Shown: positions 10,941-21,692 of the stretch, piece after piece
How the letters are laid out: every line of letters starts with the position of its first letter
Position numbering within the stretch: the stretch's first letter is position 1
From: Aquanectria penicillioides
Lineage: Eukaryota; Ascomycota; Sordariomycetes; Hypocreales; Nectriaceae
NCBI GenBank assembly: GCA_003415625.1
Contig: PYIU01000004.1
Location: 310,001 to 374,000 of the forward strand
Direction: 5' to 3'
Length of the DNA: 64,000 nt
Translations under genes and position numbers: made by a program
Notes under the pieces: model-generated
Seen by the model: only the letters and a program-made list of their open reading frames with translations
Told to the model about the DNA's origin: nothing
Database searches by the model: none

Positions 10941-11126
10941 ATGAGAACATCGAGAATAAGACTGAGCGCTCAATAATAATTTTGTTGAATGCTCAAATTC
11001 TCAATGTGAATACGGGGTCATGTTGCGTCTGCTTGATAGAGGAGCGCTAGTATGATACAGGATAGAAAGCAACCGACTCAAATTTAATAGGAGCTAAAGT
11101 TATAACTAGCTTACAATTTGGAAAAT
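10941..11126. other. Short convergent intergenic space
   Basis: The maltase stop and the aldo/keto reductase stop face each other across this A+T-rich gap, which presumably holds both 3' ends. No specific signal is called. Confidence 0.4.
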
Positions 11127-12293
11127 TCAGGTAAGCCAATTACCCTGCTCATCCTCCCAGCCAAAATCTACCTTTGTCCATCCTTGGATAGTAGTCTGTC
11201 CATCCATCTCAACGTGTAGTGACTTGATGGCATCACCAATTCGGTATGCCTGGATAGTCTTGTGGGCATTGTTAATCTTCTCCATCTCGTCTTCGGTCAA
11301 GGTCACCAGTCTAATGTTTTCTTTAATGCGCTTCTGCGAACCGCTCTTAGGGATGATGGTGATCCCACGCTGTACTGCCCACGAAAGCGAGACGATGCCA
11401 ACTGAGCAACCATGGCCGGCGGCGATACCCTTGAACAAGTCGTTAGTGAGGACCTGGCTGATCTCGCCTGGGCGAGCGCCTCCAAGAGTGCTAGATTCAT
11501 TCAATATGTCAGCTTCAAGTGCGCAAAGTTGGCGGGCAAATCCCTGGGTGTCGCTCACCTCCAGCTAATCACATGGATTCCCTTAGATTGACAATAGGGC
11601 ACCAAGTTCAGGTTTGGGTTCAGCGCATGTAGCTCAACCTCATTGATAGCAGGCACTACTGAGCAGTTGGCGATTATCTCGTCCAAGGTCTTTTGGGTGA
11701 AGTTGCTAACACCAATAGTCCTGCACTTTGGTCCCACGAGCTTCTCCATCAGCTTCCACGTCTCAACGATAGTTGGGCTCTCAGTCTTGCGAAGAGGGCG
11801 CTTTTCAGGCGCTGGGGTCGTAGCCCAGGGCCAATGCATCAGAAACACGTCAATGTAGTCAAGAGACAGTTCTTCGAGGGAGATCCGCAGGGCCTCTTCA
11901 GGATCATGGTGCCAGTGGCCCCAAAACTTGGTCATGACCACAATCTCAGATCGAGGGACGCCGCTGTTGCGGATGGCGCGGCCAACGATTCGCTCAACTT
12001 GATAATGTTGAGCCGTGTCAATCAAGCGATATCCATTTTGGAGAGAAAAAATGATAGACTCCTCGAGCAGCTTTTCGTCTTCTGAGCCAAAACTTCCTGT
12101 TTGGGTTGGATGAGCTGATTTGTCTACTGTGAAGGCGGGGGTGGGTTCTACCTTGCCAAGTTCCAAGACCGACCGCAGGCATCTCCTGGCCTGTGGGCCA
12201 AATGGGTCAGTCAAAACCATTGGTCGGGCATCACAAATTCGCTTTACCATTGTTCAGCTTGAAGGTAGTTGTGCAGATTGGTACTTCAGACAT
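11127..12293 (-). CDS. NADPH-dependent aldo/keto reductase
   Basis: Four exons on the minus strand, 12293-12248, 12190-12152, 12096-11559 and 11490-11127, give 328 residues. The first two exons are tiny (46 and 39 nt) and were placed because they restore the AKR start: a short lead, then LNNGQEMPAVGLGTWQG. Catalytic residues are in place: Asp and Tyr in DTAQHY, Lys in MTKFW, His in LMHWPW. The cofactor loop IIPKSGSQKRIKEN near the C-terminus is the usual NADP-phosphate binding segment. This is a single-domain (beta/alpha)8 enzyme that reduces aldehydes or sugars. The substrate is unknown; similar fungal proteins act on glycerol, xylose or galacturonate. All introns are GT-AG. Confidence 0.9.
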
Positions 12294-13295
12294 GGCGAAG
12301 AAACGGAGGGGGTACTTTTGATTCTCAGGTTGTTTTCGATTGCAAAGTCGAAAGGTGAGGAGGGGTAGTGGTGAGAATCAATGCGGGGGTTTTTAAGATA
12401 AGTTGCTGGCGACGTTGGCGCACATAGACACGTAAACATGCGTTAGATCTCTTCAATAAATCTGCTTATGAATAGAAAGATATATAATGCAAATGGAATC
12501 GAGTATGGCTATCCACTGTTAGCCTCGGATAGCAATCCACTGAGGCTAAATAAAATGTCGTGCACCGATATCGCCAGGCGGGGTTGTTCCGTGGAGAATG
12601 GTTTATCCACGATCATGCCATCGCCATTACCACAGATAATCATGCTCGATAGAAGTAGATCTAGATTACAATACTTTTCATAAAATCATTGCTCGATTTT
12701 GGTACCAACACAAATGACAGAGGATTGAAATGCGCGATGGACGTCACACGCCAAGGACATCCTAAATTAGCAAAATCAAATCAGCCACAGTGCTTGTTAG
12801 GCGGTGACTTGGCACAGCATCCAACAAGGTCCTAAATTCGGGATTACCTTTAGCCATTCGGTATCCATGCCCGGTATACGCTTCTGCTTCAACTCTGTGT
12901 TGGAAATACGAAGCATGTTGGCGATTTTAAGGTACTGTTCAGTCAAACAACAAACTGGAAATGAAAGCAATCCCGAACGGACTCAAGCGCGATGAGGAGA
13001 GTTGTGGGCAGCAGTAACAGGAGATTTACAACCTGTCAGGCTGTCCATATTTCGAGTTTCTAGAGGCAAAACACCATCTGGACAAATTCAAGGAGCTAAA
13101 TTTGGTTCAAAGCATGGCACAAGGAACTCCGGTGTAAGCATGACGAACGCGCAGGCCCATGTCAAGGATTCTTTCAGGTATCAGTCAATCATCCTAACGC
13201 TACCCCAAAACCCTAATCTGTGTACATCCCGTTCGCCAATCCACTCATGCTGCGCCATTGTTGTTCAAATCTCATCTCTTCATCATGGGTCGTAG
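12294..13295. other. Intergenic, no gene seen
   Basis: About 1 kb upstream of the aldo/keto reductase and downstream of the DUF1223 gene. Frames up to 97 codons occur but show no family motif or splicing pattern. No tRNA or repeat was recognised. Confidence 0.45.
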
Positions 13296-14084
13296 TTAAA
13301 TCTTGGCACAGGCAACAATAGGTCCTCCTGGACCCCCTTGCTGCACCAGAACCACAGCATCCTGCGCCGGGTTCATTGCTGACTTTGGAGAAGGAAGGGG
13401 AATCTCCAGGTTTCCACCCATCCACTCTCCGATTTTCATCACGTTCGTGACGACGTTGCGGTGGTTCATCTTCTGCTTCTTGTTAGGCCCCTTACCAACC
13501 TTGATCACCTCATCTTTGGCGTTGTAGACTACCACGATGACATCATGCGGCTCGGCTTCGTACTTGTCGGAGTCAATGCGGACGTCAGTATCGTTGACAT
13601 CAATGTACATGTGCCAGTCCATTGCCTGCTGCATCATCCTAGCGCGACCAACAATGTCTTCGATGTCGGTCTTGCCACCAGACCCATTGCCATCGGCAAC
13701 GCCATTCACAACGAGCTGGGGGGTGAAGAGGCTATTTCGGCTCCACTTCTTGGCGTAGGCTCGCTGGCGCTGGTCCCAAGAAGGACTGGCAAAGGTGTCC
13801 TTCCAGCCAAGATGGTCGAAAATCGTAACATTGTAGGTGAGAAGGAGCAAGTTGGGGTGGTTCGTGGCCTCCTGAACATCCTTTAGCACTGGAGGGCAAG
13901 ACTGGCAGCCCTGCGATTGGAAGAATTCGACAACGGCAAGGGGCTCAAAAGAGATGAAGCAAGAGGACGTGTGCACGTGGTGTGGGTCGTCGGCGAGCGG
14001 GTTACCATGGTCGTCAAGCGTAATAGAGCAGACCATAGGAGGCTGCTTCTTGCGCTTGAAAAGTTTTCGAATGATGGAGGCCAT
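13296..14084 (-). CDS. DUF1223 thioredoxin-like protein
   Basis: A single exon gives 262 residues. The key segment VVEFFQSQGCQSCPP carries a Cys60-x2-Cys63 motif in the position typical of DUF1223, a thioredoxin-fold family best known from bacteria (ELFTSQGCSSCPP form). Later blocks match that family in layout: a Trp-Asp-Gln-Arg-Gln-x-x-Tyr segment, then a TPQLVVNG strand. The basic N-terminus (IRKLFKRKKQ) is not a signal peptide, so it is probably cytosolic. The glycine-rich C-terminus ends near GGPGGPIVACAKI. The molecular function of the family is not established; a redox role is only suggested by the CxxC. No neighbour points to a pathway. Confidence 0.85.
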   Translation of the reverse strand: MASIIRKLFKRKKQPPMVCSITLDDHGNPLADDPHHVHTSSCFISFEPLAVVEFFQSQGCQSCPPVLKDVQEATNHPNLLLLTYNVTIFDHLGWKDTFASPSWDQRQRAYAKKWSRNSLFTPQLVVNGVADGNGSGGKTDIEDIVGRARMMQQAMDWHMYIDVNDTDVRIDSDKYEAEPHDVIVVVYNAKDEVIKVGKGPNKKQKMNHRNVVTNVMKIGEWMGGNLEIPLPSPKSAMNPAQDAVVLVQQGGPGGPIVACAKI

Positions 14085-16098
14085 TGCAACTGTGAATGAG
14101 TTTCAATGTTTCAATGGAAGAATGTGTAATGCGGAAATAGCTCTTTAAATCGAGTGGTTGATGTGATGAATTAAGGCTGAAGTAGAGACAACTATAAAGA
14201 AGGAAAGCGTGATCTTTTATAATTGTATCAGCATAGCTAACCTCGGGATGATTTTGCAGCAGAGGCCCATGATTCCTCATAGAGCGCCAGCTCATCCTTG
14301 AAGATTTTCTTCGACAACTACGCCATAGCTCCATTGTCAGCCCGCAATTCCAGCCGGTACAGGGATGAAAGACTAGCCGACAGCCAGAGCCACATGGGGA
14401 GACGAAGTAATTGGCCCAAGTGCAAAGTAAGCCTTCGCCTTTTGCTTCTGCAGTTAGCAAGGCTGTGACCTCACCAATCGTGGAGCTGAACTATGCTCAC
14501 CAGGCTGGGATAACGTCTAGGGCTGTGCCTATTCATATCAACATGACGGGGTTGCAGCACCCACTTGGTTCTGCACTGCAACCCACGATTCAACTGTTTG
14601 ACTGGCTCCCCCCATATCTTATGCTTTAATTAAGGGCAGCTGGGCTGTCAAGGATAGCAATGTTGGCTGCGTCAGGTCCAGCAACCCAATTTTCGAGTAA
14701 GCAGCTCGCATTCCATTTCCGAATTGGGCATGAGATATTTCACATGCCACCTGATTGGCTTAGCCAGCATCGCCAATTGATTCCACATTGAAGGCTTGTT
14801 CTACGCTGACGTCACTAGCAAATAGAAATAGCGCTACTCAGCCACAGCCTGCGCCAAATGGCTTGCAGCTTGCCGTGTCTCAACCCTGGGGATGCCAGGG
14901 ACAAGGAGATGAAAAGAACCATAATTCGTCAGTGCAAACACACAGATATGTTCTAGGACCTAGATCTAGATCCAGTCCCTGGTCCAGCCTTGCAAAGCGC
15001 GGCATATCGATTGGAAGATTACAAATCGTCTAGATATGCATGGTAGGAACGGACATGGACATATAACAAGCAGCGCCAGGAGTGGAGGCTGGATTTATCT
15101 CTCCTATGCGACTGATCTGGAATTTTGTCTTAATTATTTTTAGTCTTTGTGACTTGACCGTGGTAGCGGCCTTGCTCCAATTCAAATATGGCAGTTCTGA
15201 GCAGTCCTCTCGACCTGCCTTCATAGGTTGTTGCATCAGTAGCTCTCGGTGGTATATTGGGGAACCATGGCGCATGTCGCATCTTCGAAATTTTTGGTCA
15301 CTCTTCATGCCATGGTCTATAGCTTTTTGATCCAAATCATCATTGTCCCGGCTTGATTTACTGTGTGGATGTGTGCAAGAATGATGCTTTTAGGCAATCG
15401 CCAGAAGCTGGGGCTCATTCTCAACAACATCTTGGCGCTGCACAACCCGCGACGAGGGTTACGAAAAATTCACGTGAATAAAATATTGAGACTAAGACTC
15501 TCCGAGATCAAGGCGATAGATGAGGGTGCATCTTAGTGCTCTCATACATCTATCCAATACGTACTGGTGCATCGACTTATTCCAATCCTCACCCTAGAAC
15601 TCGACAATGACAATGATTGGGTCGGGATTCCGAATATGCATGGGCGTCTATGCTTAAATGGAAGCGCAGGTGATCGACTCGAGGGGAGCAGAATGGCCAT
15701 GTCCACACCTGCCCAATAGCCTGTGATCATTGGGAGTCATGGGATTGCGCCAAAAGATGAAATCCGGCCTTGTGCCGAGCTTTGGAGGGGCATTAGCCTT
15801 ACCAAATAACAGTCCGGAGATGGACGTCGTCGATTATCCTTATCCACCACTCAAGTCGCATATTCGGAAGGGCGAATACGACCAGCAACCTCGTCCGAAT
15901 GGCTACATGACCCCTTCACAGTGGAGAAGGAACGCGTGGGACGTGGGACGTGGGACGTGGGACGTGGGACGTGGGATGCAAACGCCTTGGCAGCTTTGGC
16001 ACCACGAAAATCACCGACTCCCGACATCTTGGCAGCAGATCCCGGGTCACGTGGCTCGCGCTCCCGTCCCCCCGGCGCTCCGCCCGCTTGGGCGCTGA
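14085..16098. other. Intergenic upstream of DUF1223 and ferric reductase genes
   Basis: About 2 kb between divergent genes. No frame looks coding. Near its right end there is a tandem heptamer array (15936-15977), then the ferric reductase promoter. Confidence 0.5.
15936..15977 (+). repeat. GTGGGAC tandem heptamer array
   Basis: Five exact copies of GTGGGAC followed by GTGGGAT in direct tandem. It is a short minisatellite about 220-260 bp before the ferric reductase start. Such arrays often vary in copy number between strains. Confidence 0.9.
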
Positions 16099-16117
16099 TT
16101 ATCAGATGATCTGATAA
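16099..16117. promoter_or_regulatory. Inverted pair of iron GATA-repressor sites
   Basis: Two exact ATCTGATAA sites lie head to head: TTATCAGAT (16099-16107), one G, then ATCTGATAA (16109-16117). The consensus ATCWGATAA is that bound by the fungal iron-responsive GATA repressors SreA/SRE/Sre1. The pair sits 78 bp before the ferric reductase ATG, where it would repress the gene when iron is plentiful. Site identity is seen in sequence; the regulator is inferred. Confidence 0.8.
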
Positions 16118-16194
16118 AAACCTCGCAGGGCCCCTTGTGCTTGTGTGTGCCCGTCTCGACACACCCAACCCAGCGACGCTGCGAACCCGCGGCC

Positions 16195-18740
16195 ATGAGG
16201 CTCGTCCTCTCCTTGAGAGCTGTTCTCGCGCTCTCGGCGATATGGATCAGCGCCTCTCCGGCCGCCGCGCAGAGGAGCGATTCCCCCGCCCAGGTGTGCT
16301 ACAATGCCTGCCAGAGCTCGCTGCGTGCCATTCACTTCGATGATATGCTATGGAACCAGACGGCCGTGAACCGGACGTGCCACAGCCAGCGCGGCCTGGC
16401 TTCTCTGTATCTGTGTCTCGAGGTCTACTGCATGCCCGAGGCCCGAGCTGTAGGTCTCACGCCACTCAATCTAACGTGTCAGACGCACGCCTCCACGCCG
16501 ATCCCGCCGTTTGACTTTGTGGCGAATTACACGGCTGGCGACATTGAAAAATTGAAGACGGTCGACTTGAACGACACCAAAAGCCAACAGACATTTGCAG
16601 AGGTTGTCCTGCCGTCGAGGCAGCTGTTTGGTGTTTGGTGGGATACGCTGGTACGTGACCATGGATGCACGTTCACGTTTACGGATTCGGACCGAGCTGA
16701 CATGTGCGTTGCAGGACTCGGTAGCCTACGTCAATTACTACCATGTGCACTATGGGTATGGCATCCTTCAAAGATCCCCGAAGAACATGTTACTGACTGT
16801 CAGAAGCGCGGCAATGATTATTTTCTGGGTTGTCGCCATTGCCATCGGCCTCATCAACCACAGCATCTCAGCCATTGCCAGCTGGCCCGTGATGAACCAA
16901 GGGCCACTCGAGTCGCTTCGAAATGCTTCGGGCTTTCATTCATGGTTCGCAGGCGCCATCACAGTCCCGGCCACTTTCGGTACCCGGTGCGCGCAGAAGA
17001 TTGGCTGGGGCACCGTACCGCCGAGGATTCAGTCAATCACCATCCTGATTTTCTTCCTTCTCAACGTTGTGCTCAGCATCCACGGCTATCGCATAGTCCC
17101 CGTAAACTTGTAGTAAGTGCTATTAGCCCCTTTCCCTATATCCAAACTGCCGCCGCTCACCAATCTTTTCAAAGCTTCGATACCACGACAAGGCAAATCC
17201 TTCGTTACGCATCGGACCGAACGGGTACCATTGCTTTTGCCAACTTTCCTCTAATATGGCTGTTCGGCATGAGGAACAATCTGCTAATGTGGTTGACCGG
17301 CTGGGATTTCGGAACTTACAACAACTTTCATCGATGGGTTGCTCGCATCGCCACTGTCCAGGCCATTATTCACTCAATTGGCTATTCGGTTTTGGTCTAC
17401 CTTGGTATGTGCTGTGAGATAAGATGGGTTGGAATCATGTCTGACAAGCTTCAGAGGGCGGCTGGTCCCATTATATTTTTTGGTGGACAGAAATGTTCTG
17501 GTGGACTGGAGAAGTCGTAAGCAGCCTGGTCCAATATCTCAATGAAAAATTGAAAACTAACAAAAAGTCTTAGGCAACCATCTTTATGTCTCTTCTGCTC
17601 GGTTTCTCGTTTTACTGGGTCCGGCGTCAACAGTACGAGACATTCCTCATCATCCACATTATCATGTCGATTATAGTTCTCGGAACCATGCTAGCGTACG
17701 AATCGCCTGGAGCTTGTAGGAAACAATGCGGAAGAAAGACGCTAACAGTTTGCAGGCACGTTTCCATCTTTGACGGCGTGTACGATCCCCTGTTTTGGAT
17801 CCCCCTCTTCATCTGGGTCGCCGATCGCGTGCTGAGGGCAGTGCGAATCATGGCCTTCAACCCCTACTTCTGGAATACCTGGGGCAGCGCCACCTACAAC
17901 CCTTCCTCCAACATCATCCGTGTCAGCATTCCGTGGGGCACCAGCGTATACAGACCCGCCGCCGGCACTTTCTACTACTTGCATGTGCTCAACGGGCCGC
18001 GTTGCTGGGAGAGTCATCCGTTTACAGTTGCTTCGATACTGGCTGACGGTCAGACGGCCGCCAAGCTCCTCGGAGAGCAAGTTCCTCTGCTCGAGGCCGA
18101 AGAGGCCGATCGAAGCCCAGGTGCGGCAGATGCGCAGGAAATCGAATCCGACGGGTCAAAGATGACATTCCTCATCCGCCCATACGACGGCTTCACATCA
18201 CGACTTAGGGACATGGCAGATAGAGCCTGGCCCAACAAGGTTCCCCTGAGGGTTCTTGTCGACGGGCCCTACGGACACACACAACCGTTCCACACATTCG
18301 ACAACATCGTCTTTGTCGTCGGAGGAAGCGGCATCGTGGTGCCCCTATCATATCTCCAGGCCCTCACTGGCACTAGCGCATCGACGCCGAAATCGGTCCA
18401 GGTCCACTGGGCAGTGCGCGAGCCGGGCTTCGCGCTCGACGTGCTCCAAAACGACATTGGCGACGCGCTGGGCTCGTCGAACCTGTCGGTAGAAATCCAT
18501 CTTACTACGCACACCCAAGGCGACGTGCACGACTGGCCGTCGCAGGTGGTGATCCAGCACGGCCGCATCGACGCGCCGTCCGTCATCACGTCGGCGCGGG
18601 AAAAGACCGAGACGGAGAGCTTGGCCGTGGTTGCCTGTGGACCAGCTCAGATGGCGGATGCCGCACGAAAGACGGTCGCCGGCATGCTAAGAGACGGGAA
18701 CACTAGGGTAGAATATTTTGAAGAGAGCTTCGAGTGGTGA
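16195..18740 (+). CDS. Ferric/cupric reductase transmembrane component (FRE type)
   Basis: Six exons, 16195-16650, 16715-17112, 17175-17404, 17455-17516, 17574-17695 and 17756-18740, give 750 residues. A signal peptide (about 1-26) precedes a cysteine-rich, N-glycosylated outer domain. The membrane domain has both haem-binding His pairs at the expected 13-residue spacing: FHRW...IIHS in exon 3, and IIH...AHV split between exons 5 and 6. A flavin-binding HPFTVAS, the nucleotide motifs GPYG and GGSGI, CGP near the end, and the C-terminal YFEESFEW complete the FRE signature. It passes electrons from NADPH through FAD and haem to reduce extracellular Fe3+ or Cu2+ before uptake. The iron-type GATA palindrome just upstream supports iron regulation. 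Confidence 0.92.
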
Positions 18741-19209
18741 TTTACATACATGTGGACGGATCTCGAGATACAAACGATGATACGATACCTACTATACATG
18801 ACAGATATATACATATCAATAGAAAGACTAGAGTGCGCAATCCGTCAAATTTTAATCTTACATTATCACCAGGTTGCATCACTCGTCTTCTTCAAACCCT
18901 CAAAGCCCTGTCAACCTGTCAAGTTCCCCGAGGTTGCTTCTCTTTGGCTAAATCCTAGTCACCTTACCTGCATGGTTTTCGTAGCTCAAGTCATAGACCA
19001 AATCACAAGCAAGGATCGATAGGGAGTCGCATGTAAGCAAGGAGAAAGAAGCATTGTTTTTTTTTTAATTTATTCATTCTGTTCTGTGCTGGTATCTACA
19101 CATTATGCACATATACATCTGCCGCACTCCCCTATTCCAAATTCAAGTTGGTGTAATATCGTGCATGCATTGACTAGTTGTCTCCAGTGCTTTGAGGTAC
19201 AGAGTAAGC
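18741..19209. other. Convergent intergenic region
   Basis: It lies between the 3' ends of the ferric reductase and the glucose transporter. A+T-rich with a T9 run near 19060. No gene seen. Confidence 0.45.
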
Positions 19210-20989
19210 TTAGACCTCGATCTTCTCGTGGTGCTGGGCAGAAGCGGCGAAGGTGGTGGTGGGCTTCCACTTGGCCGAGGTTCGGGGAGTGGTCTCTTCC
19301 ATCATCTTATCAACCTGCTCCAGACTAAGGCCCTTGGTCTCAGGAACGAGGAAGTAAGAGTAGATGAAAGCGCAGGTGCAGAGACCACCCCAGATGAAGA
19401 AGACGGAAGACTTGAGGTTGCCCTTGGACTCGCCGACCATGTAGGGGGTGATGACAGCGATGATGGTGTTCCAGAGCCAGTTGGAGGCGGTGGAGAGACC
19501 GACACCACGGGATCGGATGGGGATGGGGAAGATCTCGCCAATGACGATCCAGGCACCGGGACCCCAGGTGGAGGCGAAGAAGAAGATGAAGATGGCAATG
19601 AAGGCGACCTGGGCGTTAACGGCAGAGATGTTGTCGGCAACGGAGAGGGAAGAGTCGGTGGGATCGGGGTGAGTCTTGTTGAAACCAATGGTGACACCGA
19701 TAATGGCGACGAGGAACTGGCAGATGAGCATACCAAGAGCACCGATGATGAGGATGGAGCGACGACCGAAGCGCTCAACGGTCCAGAAGGAGATGGGAGT
19801 GGACAGGACGTTGACGAGGGTGAAAATCATGGACATAAGGAAAGAGTTGGAAATGGCGCCAGTGGACTTGAGGAAGGGAGTGGAGTAGTAGAAGATGAAG
19901 TTGACACCAGTCCTGGCGAGGGAGTTAGTAAGAGTTGCTACGTGAGTTTTAGATGCAGTTGAAGGAGAGAACTCACCATTGCTGCATCATCTGCATGGAG
20001 GTACCGAGGATGGTTCGTCGAAGGTTAGACTTGGGGTCCCAGAGGCTGCCCTTGAAGCAGTTGGCCCAGCTGCCGATGAAGGAGCTGTCGGGGATCAGAG
20101 CGCGCTCGTACTCCTCGTTGGCGACGATCTCAGCAAGCTCGACCTGGACGTAGTTGGAGTCCTTGGGCTGACCACGGACACGAGACAGAGCGTTGATGGC
20201 ATCTTCAATGCGGCCCTTCTTGACGTAGTATCGAGGGGAGTCGGGGAGGAAGAGGAGACCACCGCCGAGGATGAAGGCCCAGGGAAACTGAATGCCGATC
20301 GGAATGCGGTAGGAGCTGGCATCCTCACGGTTCTGGGTGCCGTAAACGACGCAAGAGGCGAGAAGAAGACCGATGGTAATGCAGAATTGGTAACCGGCGA
20401 CGAGAGCGCCACGGACCTTGCGAGGGCACTAGATGCGGGAAGACTAGTTAGCAAGATAGGGGATTTGAATGGAGAGAGGGAAGCTCACAATCTCGGACAT
20501 GTACAGAATGACAATGGCAGACTCGAAACCGACACCGACACCAGCAATGAGACGACCGACGACAATGGCAGCAAGAGCGTCACCCTCGCCAGTAATCATC
20601 TGAATGACAACACCGATGCAGTAGATGACGCAACCGAAAATGACAGTCCACTTGCGGCCAATGCGGTCGGCAAGGTCACCGGCGATGAGAGCTCCGAAGA
20701 AGGTACCGCAAGATAGGATAGAGGTGATGAGAGAGGTGTGGGAATCGGTCAGGGTGTCACGGCCGGCGCCCTCGACCTTGTGGATGAAGTAGTCGGAGCC
20801 ATTGACGCCGTTGATGTAACCGGAATCGTAACCGAAGAAGATACCACCGAAGGAGGCGAAGGCGCACATGAGGTAGGCCTTCCAGGTGACGGGAGCCTCG
20901 ATGTGCTCGACATCTTCAGTGGTCTGGAGACCGCCGACGACGGAAGCCTTGCGTTCCCCGTCGGCCTTGTTCTCGAAGGAGGAGCCCAT
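19210..20989 (-). CDS. High-affinity-type glucose transporter (SP family MFS)
   Basis: Three exons on the minus strand, 20989-20489, 20428-19977 and 19912-19210, give 551 residues. Sugar-porter signatures are complete: GYDSGYINGV in helix 1, DLADRIGRK after helix 2, RLIAGVGVGFES and YMSEI..PRKVRG around helices 4-5, QQWTGVNFIFYY in helix 7 across the second splice, ERFGRRS, and PETKGLSLEQVDKMMEE at the C-terminus. These match fungal high-affinity glucose transporters and sensors; no long sensor-type tail is present, so transport is more likely. Codon choice is strongly biased to C-ending codons, unlike most neighbours, suggesting very high expression. That bias also creates long open frames on the opposite strand. 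Confidence 0.93.
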
Positions 20990-21666
20990 GGCTGTAACAC
21001 GGCACGAGGCACTCAGACAGTCGATGGGAGGGGGTTTTTGGATATTTGCTTCTTCCCTGGAGCTGGGGGCTCAGATGAGAGACACCAAGAGGTGCGAAAG
21101 GTTGTAAAGGAGAATTGATGGAGGCGAAGGATGAGATGAGATGTAAGTCTGTGTGAGACAAGACAGGATGATCGACACAGCGAGACAGGTTTCACGGAGC
21201 AGGGAAGGACGACGTCTTATATTCTCGACGAGCCGAGAGAGGACAAGGTAGTGCTCCTGCTCACACGAGGGTAGTAGGCAGGAAGATCGCACACGCCCCG
21301 TGCGTTGCCCCTTCCTAGTTGGAGGGTGACCCAAGCTTCAAGCCCAGGCCCAGGTCCGGGGGCTTGTCTGCAGGAAGGAGCATGTGCAGGAGGTAGGTGA
21401 GGTGCTGGCAGCTGGCTGCTCCTGTTGCTGCCGCCGCCGCAGCTAATTGGAAGTCAAACTAGCTTGCTTGCTTCGCGGCAAGTACATTGGACATTTCACA
21501 TTACACATTAACACGCTACCCACTACGCGCTCCGGTACATTGCCTCGGACAGGGTGTGCGGGATGGGATGGGAGGGATGATGGGGACCCCAAACCCCCAG
21601 CCCTGAGACCATGGGGTCATTCCACCGTTCGGTGCCGCTGCATCCACCCCAGAATGCAGCAGATGC

Positions 21667-21692
21667 TTGCTTGAGCTTGAGCTTGAGCTTGA
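21667..21692 (+). repeat. GAGCTT/GCTTGA hexamer array
   Basis: Four tandem copies of a GCTTGA hexamer followed by a diverged unit. Simple repeat in the gene-free region. Confidence 0.75.

Noticed and set aside
19192..20716. Two long plus-strand frames (256 and 245 codons) opposite the glucose transporter
   Set aside because: Their Gly/Asp/Glu-rich translations are mirror products of the transporter's extreme C-ending codon bias. The transporter on the minus strand is complete with correct introns.
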